From Triangularia verruculosa (lineage: Eukaryota; Ascomycota; Sordariomycetes; Sordariales; Podosporaceae), in contig MU863931.1 in the NCBI GenBank assembly GCA_033296885.1, positions 62,001 through 126,000 on the forward strand: 64,000 bases of DNA. Reading direction: 5' to 3'. A program made the translations under genes and the position numbers. The notes under the pieces are model-generated. The model was not told the origin of the DNA and searched no databases. It worked only from the letters and a program-made list of their open reading frames with translations. The number at the start of each line of letters is the position of its first letter. Position 1 is the first letter of the stretch. Shown piece by piece: positions 27,900 through 37,183 of this stretch.

Positions 27900-29678
27900 C
27901 TAGCTGTATGGTATATAAAAAGGCACCACAAACCGCCCACTCACAACCCCCTCAAGCCACCTCCCAAACCCGTATAACCCCTCCTGCAGCTTCCCCCACT
28001 CCCTCATCAGCACCTCCCCCTCGGGCTTCAACCCCTCCCAGATCCCCGCACTAATTACCCCCTCCACCTCCCCCACCGCCTGCTCCCACATCTCAGCAAT
28101 CGCCCACGCCTCCCTCGCCCTGGCCCGGTCCTCGTCGTCAAACTCGAACCTGCACCCAATCTTCTCCGCCCGCACCATCGCCAGCTCGATCCAGTCCGCG
28201 TGCGGCTTGATCAGCGATGTAAACCGGTTGTAGACGACGTCGATCCTGGCTTCGGCGGTGGAGCGGTGCGCAAAGGGAACGAACATGCCGTGGAGCATGT
28301 GCGTGGATGCGTTTGATCTCTCGAGGGAGTCGGAGAGGTAGTGGTAGGTGAAGTAGAGGAGGGTTATGTGTTGGTTTGGGGCGAGGGGGTTAGGGTTAGG
28401 GTTAGGGTTAGGGTTAAAGGAGAGGTTGGTTAGGGCCGCGGAGAGGGGGAAGGAGGTTTGGGCGCGGTGGCGGAGATAGGACATGTGGGTTTGGCGGTGG
28501 ATGGTGAAGGGGACCGGGGGGGAGGAGGCGAGGGTGGACATCACCGGTTGAGGGGGGAGGGTGGACATCACCGGTTGAGGGGGAAGGGTGGACATCACCG
28601 GTTGAGGTGGTCGTAGGAGGGGGCTGGCCTGTAAGGGGGGATTCATGGTGAAGGGTGTTTGGGGTTGAGGATTCCGGGTGGCCTGGTTGGGGAAGGGGTT
28701 GGGTGGTTGAGGTTGTGTGTTGACAACGGGTTGGGGTGGGCTGATAGCAGGATTAAAGACTTGATGTTGTTGTATCGTTTGCAAGGCTGCTTCCTGAGCT
28801 GCGATGGGATCGACTCCTTGTGGCGTTTCCCTCTTGGCTACTAACCGGACAATGAAGTCGTCTACCAGTTGTTGGTCCTGGAACAGCTCGAAGAGTGCCC
28901 TTTTGTATTTTTCCGACTTCTCGGTGGGTTGGAGTGCGAGCCAGGTCTTCAGGATAGGTCGAAAAACGCAAGGGTTCTCGATGATGGCCTGGATGATGTC
29001 TGGATTCTTGCCTAGAAACTCGTCAATCTGTGCCTGAGTATCGGGATGTGACTTTGAAGCGATGGTAGGAGATCGCGGCCGTCGCTCGCCCTGACCACCG
29101 GCCAGGATGGAATTGTGCCTGTTAATTCCGTCTGTTGTTTGGTTCGCGGGTGTCGAAGTAGGAGCGGCGCCCTGGGCTGATTCGGTTTCTGCAAACCGCA
29201 CCTGGCGTGAGCGGAGGTCCACCATCTCTAACTCAAAGGCCCGGCAAAGCCGGTCAATAACCTGCTGAACTGCTGGGCCGAGACTTTGGGCCCCATTGCA
29301 CTTAACAACTTCCCGCTCCTTGTCCTCGAGACAGCCCAGTTGTGCCTCGGCCCTCACTCTGTCCAGTCGAGCGCGGTCCAGGGCACCCTGAGGTTCCCTA
29401 CATTTAGGACATGGAAGGTCGAGGTCCTCAGGAACTACAAGAGGCGGAAGCGAGCCGTCCTTGTGGGTATGTCTGGCCTGATCCTCGTTGAAACGCTCAA
29501 GGGAAGCTGAGCGGCCGTCAACGATCACCCAGAGATGGGAGCTTGCGGTGCAGAGTCGCCGGCAGGTTAGACGGCAGTTCTTGATATCGGTCGCATGATG
29601 TGGCTGTTCGTTGGTTGACAAAAGGCCCTCGCAGATTTTGATAAGTAGCTTATCGGGCAGGTCGAGAAGGTGCACCAT
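27900..29678 (-). CDS. F-box protein with low-complexity proline repeats
   Basis: Single exon. The F-box starts at once after the ATG at 29678 (VHLLDLPDKLLIKICEGLL, then NCRLTCRRLCTASSHLWV), so this start is preferred over an in-frame ATG 14 codons upstream; 592 residues. F-box proteins link SCF ubiquitin ligases to substrates. Residues 90-190 contain a CPKC pair and an acidic coiled-coil-like stretch. The middle is Pro/Gln-rich with three copies of a nine-residue QPVMSTLP-type unit, then an alternating Asn-Pro run encoded by telomere-like DNA. The C-terminal 170 residues form a conserved-looking helical domain of unknown role. Substrate unknown. Confidence 0.75.
   Translation of the reverse strand: MVHLLDLPDKLLIKICEGLLSTNEQPHHATDIKNCRLTCRRLCTASSHLWVIVDGRSASLERFNEDQARHTHKDGSLPPLVVPEDLDLPCPKCREPQGALDRARLDRVRAEAQLGCLEDKEREVVKCNGAQSLGPAVQQVIDRLCRAFELEMVDLRSRQVRFAETESAQGAAPTSTPANQTTDGINRHNSILAGGQGERRPRSPTIASKSHPDTQAQIDEFLGKNPDIIQAIIENPCVFRPILKTWLALQPTEKSEKYKRALFELFQDQQLVDDFIVRLVAKRETPQGVDPIAAQEAALQTIQQHQVFNPAISPPQPVVNTQPQPPNPFPNQATRNPQPQTPFTMNPPLQASPLLRPPQPVMSTLPPQPVMSTLPPQPVMSTLASSPPVPFTIHRQTHMSYLRHRAQTSFPLSAALTNLSFNPNPNPNPNPLAPNQHITLLYFTYHYLSDSLERSNASTHMLHGMFVPFAHRSTAEARIDVVYNRFTSLIKPHADWIELAMVRAEKIGCRFEFDDEDRARAREAWAIAEMWEQAVGEVEGVISAGIWEGLKPEGEVLMREWGKLQEGLYGFGRWLEGVVSGRFVVPFYIPYS
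28390..28416 (+). repeat. Telomere-like (TTAGGG)4 inside the F-box coding sequence
   Basis: Four perfect TTAGGG units plus a trailing TTA on the plus strand, hence CCCTAA on the coding strand. They are read in frame as alternating Asn and Pro. TTAGGG is the telomere unit of most filamentous ascomycetes. Confidence 0.95.
28534..28614 (+). repeat. 27-bp minisatellite, three units, in the F-box coding sequence
   Basis: Units start at 28534, 28561 and 28588 with GTGGACATCACCGGTTGAGG. Each encodes nine residues, so changes in copy number would keep the frame. The third unit diverges in its last third. Confidence 0.9.
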
Positions 29679-30277
29679 TAGGAGGTAATGAAGATGGAAA
29701 TGAAGAGACAAGATCACCACCTAGATACGAGTCAGGCTAGGGATAGGCGCGAATTATTTCTGAAAACAGGCACGCTGATTGAATCTGGCAAACGCTTTCC
29801 TTAAAAGCCTTGGAATATCAAAATGACTATAATCATCACTACAAAGAACCTGTCTCAAAAATGCAAGCTCCCTCAAACCAGATTTTTTTCCACCACCCGC
29901 CCCACCACCTACAAGCTGCGCACCACAACCAGGGCACTACAACTACTTAAACACCGCATTTGGAGCGGTCAGGTTATTAATAGAATGCGAGGAGATATGA
30001 AAACGAGACAGGTTGTATAATACAGCCCTGTTTCTGCCTACGTTTTAGGGCCGTTGTATTGTGGACCTATCTTGGGCGAAAAAACGCGCCTGCCCCTAGC
30101 CGGGCTCCAGAGAATGTAGTCTCAGAGCTCAGACCTCTCTTCTTTGGTCTTCAAAGCTTCCCTTTCTTCTGCCCTACTTGTAAGGCTGAAAGAAAAGAAG
30201 CTAGAAGACTTTCCATTTCAGGTGTAGTCTCAGAGCTTAGACCTCTTTCTAGCTTCAAAGACCATATTCTACCAACT
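29679..30277. other. Spacer with a short direct repeat
   Basis: Contains the F-box promoter and the 3' flank of the aminotransferase. A 24-bp direct repeat, GTAGTCTCAGAGCTYAGACC and a few bases more, occurs at about 30116 and 30221, embedded in CT- and GA-rich arms. No gene recognised. Confidence 0.5.
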
Positions 30278-31653
30278 TCACAAGGCCATGATCTCGCGAT
30301 GCCGCTCCACAAATTTCTCAACAGCAGCCACAAATCCCACGAGCTCGGATTCCTCCGTCTCCATGATCAACGCCACAAAACCTCTCCTCGTCGTCCAGAA
30401 CCCTTGCTCCAACATCTCGAACCAGAACAAATCCCTCAGGTCCCTCCTCTCCGTAGCCTGAATATCTTCTCCACATGTGATCGTCTCCACGCAAGCATCA
30501 ACAAAGTGCACTCCAATCAACGACCCCCGCCCCGTGAACATTATCTTCGTCCCTTTCGTCACGTGTTTCAGACTCTCTCTTAGCCTGTCCCCCTTCTCAT
30601 TCAGCTCAACACATGCCTCCTCAGTAAATACTCTGCTCAGCGCCTCGAATCCTATACACATAACGAGCGTGTTATTATTGAACGTGCCCGAGTGCGCCAG
30701 TGACCCTTCCAATCTCGGGTCATAGACCGCCATGACCTCCTCCCTGCCCCCAAACGCCCCAAACGCCAGCCCGCCACCAAGGTACTTGCCCATGGTAACT
30801 AGATCCGGCTTCAGTCCCAGCTCAACTCCCAATCCATGAGGCGCAAGACGAGAGGTCATCACCTCATCCAACATGAACAGCGCTCCAACCTCATGCGCAG
30901 CATCCTGGATCGCGTGCAAGAATTCCCTTGTCCCTGGGATGCAACCGCCGGCACCTTGCATCGGCTCAACCAGTACCGCTGCTAGATCAACCGTGGATTT
31001 GATCGTGCTCACGGCAAGCTCGGTGTCGTTGTAGCGGGGCACAACCACAAAGTCGTCCCTGTCGACCGTGTTTGCTGCTGGCTTGCCGTTGGGAAAGCTA
31101 AACACTGCGCCGTGGTACCCGCCGGAGAAGACGATGATCTTTCTGCGCGAGGTGAAGTGTCGTGCTCCGGCTAGGGCGTGCATGTTTGCTTCAGTGCCGG
31201 TGTTGGCCATGCGGACGCGCTCCAGCTTGAAGCGGGAGCAGAGGAGGGCAGCGTGTTTGTGTTCTTGAACGGTGGTCGAACCGAGGGAGAGGCCGACGCT
31301 GTCGAAGGTGGAGAGGATGGTTTCGCGGATGATGGGGTTGGAGTGCCCGTATAGGCCGGCGGTGAGCTCGCCGACTAGATCGAGGTATCTGCCATTGGTC
31401 AGTGACGGGAAGATTGAAAATCTGGGGGTGGGGGCTCGTACTTATGACCGTCTTCATCCCACACATAGGCGCCCTTCCCCTGTTTCATCGTCAGGGGAAA
31501 GGGTGCTGTGTGCAAAAGAGTTCGCGTATTTCCTCCCGGAAGAGCACCGACGGCGAGTTCATGCTGCTTCCTGGAAAGGGGGTTGTTGGCGACGAACCTC
31601 GCCTCGGCAGCTTCAAGGGCCCTCTTGGCTGCGTTGGCTGACCCGGAGCTCAT
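30278..31653 (-). CDS. Class III PLP aminotransferase, glutamate-1-semialdehyde aminomutase-like
   Basis: Two exons (31653-31442, 31388-30278) with a 53-bp intron (GTACGA donor, GGCAG acceptor) give 440 residues. Splicing restores DEDGHKYLDLVGE. Hallmarks of fold type I class III enzymes are present: MANTGTEANMHALAGAR (cofactor phosphate region), SGGYHGA, VEPMQGAGGCIPG, the cofactor-binding Asp in FMLDEVMTSR, and Lys272 in MGKYLGGG forming the Schiff base. Members shift or transfer amino groups on small substrates. Fungi make aminolevulinate from glycine and succinyl-CoA, so the classical aminomutase role is unlikely; a secondary-metabolic or amino-acid role is more plausible. Starts 183 bp downstream of the HET gene on the same strand. 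Confidence 0.9.
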
Positions 31654-31836
31654 GTTGCTTGTTGGTCACTCAAGACAGGGCACTTTGAAGTCTCAACAAT
31701 GTTTGTTTTGGCCAGAGAGACAAGAAGCAAGACGGCATCGTTTATCAGGGCGGGTTTAGTGCAAGATACCCCTCTTTGACCGGCCCATATAGGGGGTATT
31801 TCCGGCCCACTTGCCGAACGATGCCCGGCCAAGACT

Positions 31837-33567
31837 TCATTGTGTTCGGGCCGAGATTGAGACTGGCGTGACAATGATGGACATGGTCCTTCCCACCGCC
31901 AGCTGGTTGTGCATTGAAAGAACAGAAACAGAAAAGCTCAAGTACCCGTCATCGGCATACTGCAGCACGCATTCTCCTGATGATGGAGGCCGTCCGCCAA
32001 ACCGGGATCGGAGTTTGAAGCCGATGGTCGAGAGCATAAAGGGGTTGATAAGGTCGCTTCTCTTGAAGCCATCGAGACCTTCAATGCTATCATCTTTGTG
32101 CTGTCGAAGTGGCATTAGCCAGGGGCGGGGCGTGTCCGCTTCACCACTCGCCCTTGAAGCAGCTCTCATAAGTCCACAGACGACAAAGCAGGTTGCATCC
32201 CAGGCCGGGCTGCTGTCTGAAGCTGCTCGCGATATCTTGATCTCAATCAGGCCCACGAATCTAGTGCTGGAGGATGTAAAGAAGCAGTGGCGTTGCGAGT
32301 CCCAAAAGTGCTCTGGATAATAACTCCGGTTGAACCGAAAACCAAGCTGAGCCGCTCTTAGATTGTCCCACTTGAAACTTATCGACGAGTTCAGGAGATG
32401 TGACTGAGGGTGGTAAAATGAGCCAGTATCCATGATGTCGGTCGGCGACAAGGTGGTTGCAACGCGGACCAGCGCGGATTCCCCGAAAGTCAGTACTGAC
32501 TGAGACGTCAGTGACAGTTCCGAGGGCTTATACCTGATGAACCCGGACCTCGTCTTGCGCAGCCAAATCGAAAGGACGAGAGGGTCGTCGTCATCACCAA
32601 CGCCCTCATATTTGCAGTGTAGATAAAGCCGGTAGCCGGTCAGATCCTGCGACCACTCGAGGGCTGTGTGCAGTTCCAGTCCGGCGTTGGTGATGATCCA
32701 TGACGGGGTTGGGATGACAGGGTCAAAGCTATGCTCGACAGCAATGGCTTCCTCGAACCAAGACGGGCTTTTGGCAAGCAGGCCAGAGTATTCCACCTGC
32801 ATGTCCTCGGTTGCAGGCCGTTTCCAGGCAAACAAGGACATGTCGTTTGTCGTCTGGGCTATGTGCTCCTGCAGTCGGAGAAAGCTCTTTTCTCTCTCGC
32901 CGTATATCAAGGGCATATGGATACCGAAGATGCCAAGGAGACAATAAGCGGTATCTTCAATGCGCGTAGACCTCCTGTTGGCGGCCCACGACATCTTCCT
33001 CCCGACCGGAATCTGGCCCAAGTTGGCCGGTGATTGTAGAACATGGAGGTCCACTCGTGTTATCTGATGGATGGCATCTAGCAAGTCCCGCTTGGTGCCG
33101 CAGAACGTCCAGAAGCGGTCGTAAAAGCTGATGATTTCCGGAGCGATCAGCTCTTGCAAGGTCCAGCCACGAGTAAACCATCGACATGGCAAAAGGTCGG
33201 CTTCGGTGGGCATAGACCGGCCATCAGTGAGGGTCAGATCATCCAGGTAGACAATGCACACCTCAGCCTTGCTGTACCAGTGAAACATGGAATTGATAGA
33301 CTCGGTCAGTTCGGCGCTGCTGGTCTTGTCAATACAGCAGGTATCAACCCAGACATGGGAACATCCGTAGGTGAGAGCCACATCGCAGACTCCTCTTATC
33401 TTTACAAAGCCCTTCTTGTGGACGGCAGTATCGAGTGAGGTGGTCATGTCGGTGAAGGTGACCTCGTCCTCACCCCAGGTGTGTGAAAGGATGAAGTAAG
33501 GAATTGGGTTTGGGCCGTCGATATCATTTTCTTCGAGTTGATAATTTTCGCAGTTGATCAGCCACAT
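31837..33567 (-). CDS. HET-domain protein (heterokaryon incompatibility type)
   Basis: HET domains act in fungal non-self recognition and can trigger cell death when activated. Single exon, 576 residues from the ATG at 33567 (MWLIN), the usual HET position; an in-frame ATG 53 codons upstream gives a leader without similarity. The three conserved blocks are present: FILSHTWG (residues 26-32), HVWVDTCCIDK (71-81) and CRWFTRGWTLQELIAP (128-143), followed by IEDTAYCLLGIFGIHMPLIYGE, typical of the HET family in Sordariomycetes. The C-terminal 300 residues show no WD40, ankyrin or NACHT pattern. It diverges from the CDC123-like gene and sits close to a second, diverged HET-like gene. Confidence 0.92.
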   Translation of the reverse strand: MWLINCENYQLEENDIDGPNPIPYFILSHTWGEDEVTFTDMTTSLDTAVHKKGFVKIRGVCDVALTYGCSHVWVDTCCIDKTSSAELTESINSMFHWYSKAEVCIVYLDDLTLTDGRSMPTEADLLPCRWFTRGWTLQELIAPEIISFYDRFWTFCGTKRDLLDAIHQITRVDLHVLQSPANLGQIPVGRKMSWAANRRSTRIEDTAYCLLGIFGIHMPLIYGEREKSFLRLQEHIAQTTNDMSLFAWKRPATEDMQVEYSGLLAKSPSWFEEAIAVEHSFDPVIPTPSWIITNAGLELHTALEWSQDLTGYRLYLHCKYEGVGDDDDPLVLSIWLRKTRSGFIRYKPSELSLTSQSVLTFGESALVRVATTLSPTDIMDTGSFYHPQSHLLNSSISFKWDNLRAAQLGFRFNRSYYPEHFWDSQRHCFFTSSSTRFVGLIEIKISRAASDSSPAWDATCFVVCGLMRAASRASGEADTPRPWLMPLRQHKDDSIEGLDGFKRSDLINPFMLSTIGFKLRSRFGGRPPSSGECVLQYADDGYLSFSVSVLSMHNQLAVGRTMSIIVTPVSISARTQ

Positions 33568-33876
33568 GATGAAATCAAAGATTGGAGGAGACAGTGGATG
33601 GCGAGCGAGTTTTTGACTGTGTAAAATGCAAGTGTAGGTGTTGGGCTTCGCAATAGGCCGAATCTCGCGTAGGAGCGGGGTTTGGAGGCAGCTCATGCAG
33701 CACCGCCCACTGCTGCCTGTGTCCACCTGGCCTTGACCACTACAGCCAGGAAGGCTGAGCTTTCTGACTTTGATTTATACTCCAAGCTTCCTTCCCAACT
33801 AGAGCCGAGGCTTTCATTCCCCTTTTATCACCAATTCTCTCCCTCACTTGGGTAAGAAACAGTCCCGGAGATAACA
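33568..33876. promoter_or_regulatory. Divergent promoter between HET and CDC123-like genes
   Basis: A 309-bp spacer between start codons that point apart. A short CT-rich leader precedes 33877. No specific sites can be supported. Confidence 0.4.
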
Positions 33877-34818
33877 ATGAAGCTGACCGAAATCAACTAC
33901 CGCGAGGTCGAGCGGGCTCTCAAGACGCCAAACCAAACCGAGTTCAACACGTCGTTCCACTCTGCAGAAGAAGCCCCTGATCTCACCAGACCTTCAGAAG
34001 CCCCAGTCTCCTTTAAGCGGTGGTTGCCCGTCATCCTATCACTCCGAAACACAACTTCCTCGGCACCCCCAGTCCAGACCATCACCCTCTCCAAATCCCA
34101 AGCCCGTCTTCTCCTCAAAACCGCCGAAGGCTCCATCCAAACAGGCACCCTCAACCGCATGTACGCCGAGGATATCGCCGAAGAAATCACCCCACTTCTC
34201 CAAAGCCAGCTAGTCTTCCCACCAGAGGGCCTTTTCCTTCGTCTCGCCGCCTGTTCGCCCAAAGACGGCGCGCATTTGACCCGCGGGAAAATCGCCATGA
34301 ACACTGTCCAGGAGATCATCCTGCGCATCGTCACCTCTGTCCGAGCACGCAATGCCCTCCACAACAGTCTGGAGGCCGGGGAGGAGACTTTTGACTTATT
34401 CTTCCTTCCTTTCGACGAGCGGATGAGCAGCGATCAGGAGTATCGTGTCTTTTGCCCTCCCGGTGGCAGGAGAATCACCGCTGTGAGTCAATACCAATGG
34501 CACAAGGGCTGGCGGTACGGTGATCGACATATCGACTTGAGGAAAGAGAAAGCCAACACGATACTCTCTGGCATTGCGGCAGTGCACAAGTGCATATTGG
34601 AGGATCTGGACGAGGAGGATGAGCTGGACAAGTTGCTTCTGCAGCAAGGCTTCTCTTTCGATGTCTTTTTTGATGCAGGGACCGAGGCATGTGAGCTGGT
34701 GGAGCTCAACGGGTTCGGTGTTAGGAGCAGCTGTGGGTCGTGTCTCTTCCAATGGGTCAAGGACCGAGAGCAGCTCTATGGCGGAACTAACGAACTCGAA
34801 TTCCGTGTTGCCATTTAG
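33877..34818 (+). CDS. CDC123/D123-like ATP-grasp protein
   Basis: Single exon, 313 residues. CDC123 proteins are ATP-grasp proteins that help assemble translation initiation factor eIF2. Family features seen here are the RW block near residue 48 (SFKRWLPVI), EYRVF (188-192) followed by AVSQYQW, a C-terminal FDVFFD, and VELNGFG (275-281), where acid and Asn side chains would bind magnesium, then CLFQW. It is more diverged than expected for the essential housekeeping copy: LVELNGFG replaces the usual D-x-N-P-F, and the length is at the low end. Context next to HET genes suggests a paralogue in an accessory region rather than the core CDC123. No signal peptide. Confidence 0.8.
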   Translation: MKLTEINYREVERALKTPNQTEFNTSFHSAEEAPDLTRPSEAPVSFKRWLPVILSLRNTTSSAPPVQTITLSKSQARLLLKTAEGSIQTGTLNRMYAEDIAEEITPLLQSQLVFPPEGLFLRLAACSPKDGAHLTRGKIAMNTVQEIILRIVTSVRARNALHNSLEAGEETFDLFFLPFDERMSSDQEYRVFCPPGGRRITAVSQYQWHKGWRYGDRHIDLRKEKANTILSGIAAVHKCILEDLDEEDELDKLLLQQGFSFDVFFDAGTEACELVELNGFGVRSSCGSCLFQWVKDREQLYGGTNELEFRVAI

Positions 34819-35345
34819 CGTCTTACTTGATAATGACAATACCATGAATCCTAGATGTGTCCCTCTCTACCTACCTACCTAGACTTAGGTAACAGAAATT
34901 GCAACCAATGGCCGACGGTAGGATCGCTCCAATTGTGCTCTATATCAACACGCCCGCAGGCCACAATGCGTTGGTGCCCAACACCCTTATCACCCGGGGC
35001 GCTTTCTTCGTGACCCTTTCACTACTCAAAGAATATTTCTTTACTTTAGACGGGCATCTAAAGCCATGTACTTTATGCCAGCCTACCTGATTTACCTTCC
35101 ATGCCCGGTAATAAGGAACCTTGAACAACCATTTCTTGGTAGAGTACCTTAGTCCCGACCTGGAAGAATCGGATGGCTAACCGTGTCTTCAGGCACTCCA
35201 AATTCATCTGCTGTTTCTCTTATGAGGCTCTGGCTCTTGTTGCCCGCCTGAGAAAACTATTTTAAGGGCAGTGGAAGACACCCAAGATGACAAAATCATT
35301 CCGGCCACGCAAGTCCTCGGATTCCAGGCACTTGTGGTTGACGAG
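34819..35345. other. Spacer, possible undetected first exon of the next gene
   Basis: No gene recognised. The frame of the HET-like gene is open from 35226 but has no ATG before 35346, so a small first exon could lie here; I could not identify one. Confidence 0.4.
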
Positions 35346-36386
35346 ATGAACGAGAGAGACATATATTTTGGGACTGGCATAGGAGATACACCTGTCCCTA
35401 CCAAGCTCGTGAGCTTCCCGTTTGAGAATATCTCTGAACACGCAGTCCTCTCGTGGCGATGGGACGGAGACCTAAAGACTTGGGGCTCCAAAAATATTGC
35501 CCTTGCGCTTCACCAGGCCAAGAGAATGGGCGTTCGATACCAGTTAATGGATCTTGTGTCTGTCGATCAGACCCTTTCCGGAGAGGCTCTTATTCAGCAA
35601 GTAGTGGCGTTCTCGTCACTTTATCAAAGCATACCCGTCATTGCTGCTTACAATACGGAAGAAGAGGCGATACAGTTTACCATGTTCCGCCCATGGATCT
35701 TCCACGAGGCACAGACATATCGAGATAATCCCTTCAAGGTCACATATGTCGGCGACCTGACTGACTGGAAGTATTCTTGCTGGGAACGTGACATCAAGTT
35801 TCAGTTCAGACAAGCCTGGCGTGGGAGTTTCGTCCAAACCATTCTCGGCGTCCTTTGTCACGAGCTGGGAATGACAAGCATCTCCGACTTCAAATTCATC
35901 ATCCCACAGCACGCACAGCTTTTAGCTACTGCATATGCCAAGATGAGTCGAGAGGACTATCTTTTGACAGCCGCGATCCTCTGCCAAATTGATCGACCGC
36001 ATGTCGGTTCTTTCCCATATCACGCCGAAACTATGAGCTATAGTCTGTACAGTTTCGCCATCACCGACCGTGTCATCGAACGTCCTACCTCTAGACTAAA
36101 TACATATTCACCGAGTAGGCCCCCAAAGGATGTCTATGGTATCTTTCTCAATCAAGTCAAAACTGGACAATGGATACGCCGACCCAGGATGGGGTCCCAC
36201 AATAAATACGATTTCGCGGTTCTCCCGAAAGCAGAGCTAGCCATTTTAACGCCCTTGGCTTGTCCAAGTCCAAATGCCGGGATCTTAACCGTACAAAAGG
36301 AAGCGTGGCGACCTCCCCCTGACATGGAGAGTCTGATAGCTAATAAGCTAGAATTCGTGGAGGTCAACATGGGGAAAAAGGCGTGA
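35346..36386 (+). CDS. Diverged HET-like protein
   Basis: The first in-frame ATG is 35346, giving 346 residues; the frame stays open 40 codons upstream to a TGA at 35223, so an upstream exon is possible. Two blocks match the HET layout: HAVLSWRWDGD (residues 32-42; compare I-L-S-H-T-W-G) and YQLMDLVSVDQ (65-75; compare W-V-D-T-L-C-I-D-Q), at the correct spacing. The His of the first block is replaced by Trp. A later W-x-x-x-E region may correspond to FRPWIFHEAQTY (the R-G-W-T-x-Q-E block). The C-terminal half has no known domain. I therefore call it HET-like by inference. It lies 0.5 kb from the CDC123-like gene in the same direction. Confidence 0.6.
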   Translation: MNERDIYFGTGIGDTPVPTKLVSFPFENISEHAVLSWRWDGDLKTWGSKNIALALHQAKRMGVRYQLMDLVSVDQTLSGEALIQQVVAFSSLYQSIPVIAAYNTEEEAIQFTMFRPWIFHEAQTYRDNPFKVTYVGDLTDWKYSCWERDIKFQFRQAWRGSFVQTILGVLCHELGMTSISDFKFIIPQHAQLLATAYAKMSREDYLLTAAILCQIDRPHVGSFPYHAETMSYSLYSFAITDRVIERPTSRLNTYSPSRPPKDVYGIFLNQVKTGQWIRRPRMGSHNKYDFAVLPKAELAILTPLACPSPNAGILTVQKEAWRPPPDMESLIANKLEFVEVNMGKKA

Positions 36387-36784
36387 TTCGACGCCCGAGA
36401 CTGACATTTAGAATTTAGTCGTTGTCTGAATCATTTTCGTCTTGTTATTGTTATCTGCTTGGGTATCTATGGAGAACAAAAACCATCCGAAATACCAGCT
36501 ACACAAGGCGCCGTCGTGATGACTAGGTACCTCGGCAGCTTCCATGCTCCTCAAAGCGAGTGGCTATTCAGGGTGCGAAAACCGCCTGAGGAAACCAGCC
36601 TCAAATCCCCGATCAAATCTGCAAACGAAGGGATTTGTGCATGTGTTGTTGTTCCAAGATGTGTCTGTCATGATTCTTGACCAGACGTGCCATATAAAAT
36701 GGCAAAAGCCCCCCTCCCCCAAAGCGACCGTGGTATCAAATCTTCAACGCCTTTCCGTGCTCCCGCCTTCGCACACCACCCCGT
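36387..36784. other. Spacer, nothing recognised
   Basis: Between the HET-like stop and a possible small minus-strand gene. Short open frames only. Confidence 0.4.
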
Positions 36785-37183
36785 CTAACACCTCCCCTCA
36801 GCCTCAGGGCCCATCCCACCCTCCCTCTTAACAAACTCATCATCCAAGATCGCCGACTCCCCCATTTGTTCACGGTTCAGATACCTCCCCGCCTCCTTGT
36901 ACGACGACGAGACTGACGAGGTAGTGGTGCTGACGCTATCTGACCGGCGCGCAAGGTGATGTCTTGACAATGGCAGACTTGATTCGCTTCGACCTCTGAC
37001 GGAAGGAATGCGAATGGGGATGGTGATGTAGCTGGGCGTCGTTGGGGCGGTAGCAGCAGAGGCGACGTCGATTTCTAGCGTGCGGTTGCCGGTGCGGCGG
37101 TGACTTAGGGCGCGCTGGACCATTTTGTCTGATATGTATGAGAGTGATTGGAGGGGTGCAGAGTCTCTGATTGTGTAGTTCAA
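36785..37183 (-). CDS. Possible small protein, Ser/Thr-rich
   Basis: A 132-codon open frame with a basic, Ser/Thr-rich low-complexity body (SDSVSTTTSSVSSSYKEAG) and an acidic tail. No family recognised, no signal peptide. Codon use looks biased toward C/G-ending codons and the segment SYITIPIRIPSVRG is protein-like. It could equally be chance; expression data would decide. Confidence 0.35.
   Translation of the reverse strand: MNYTIRDSAPLQSLSYISDKMVQRALSHRRTGNRTLEIDVASAATAPTTPSYITIPIRIPSVRGRSESSLPLSRHHLARRSDSVSTTTSSVSSSYKEAGRYLNREQMGESAILDDEFVKREGGMGPEAEGRC

Noticed and set aside
33568..33726. N-terminal extension of the HET protein from the ATG at 33726
   Set aside because: The HET family normally begins with M-[RW]-L-I-N, as at 33567; the extension is Cys/Pro-rich without similarity.
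35271..35345. GTG-initiated start for the HET-like gene
   Set aside because: Fungal nuclear genes start at ATG almost always; the first in-frame ATG is 35346, or an upstream exon is missing.
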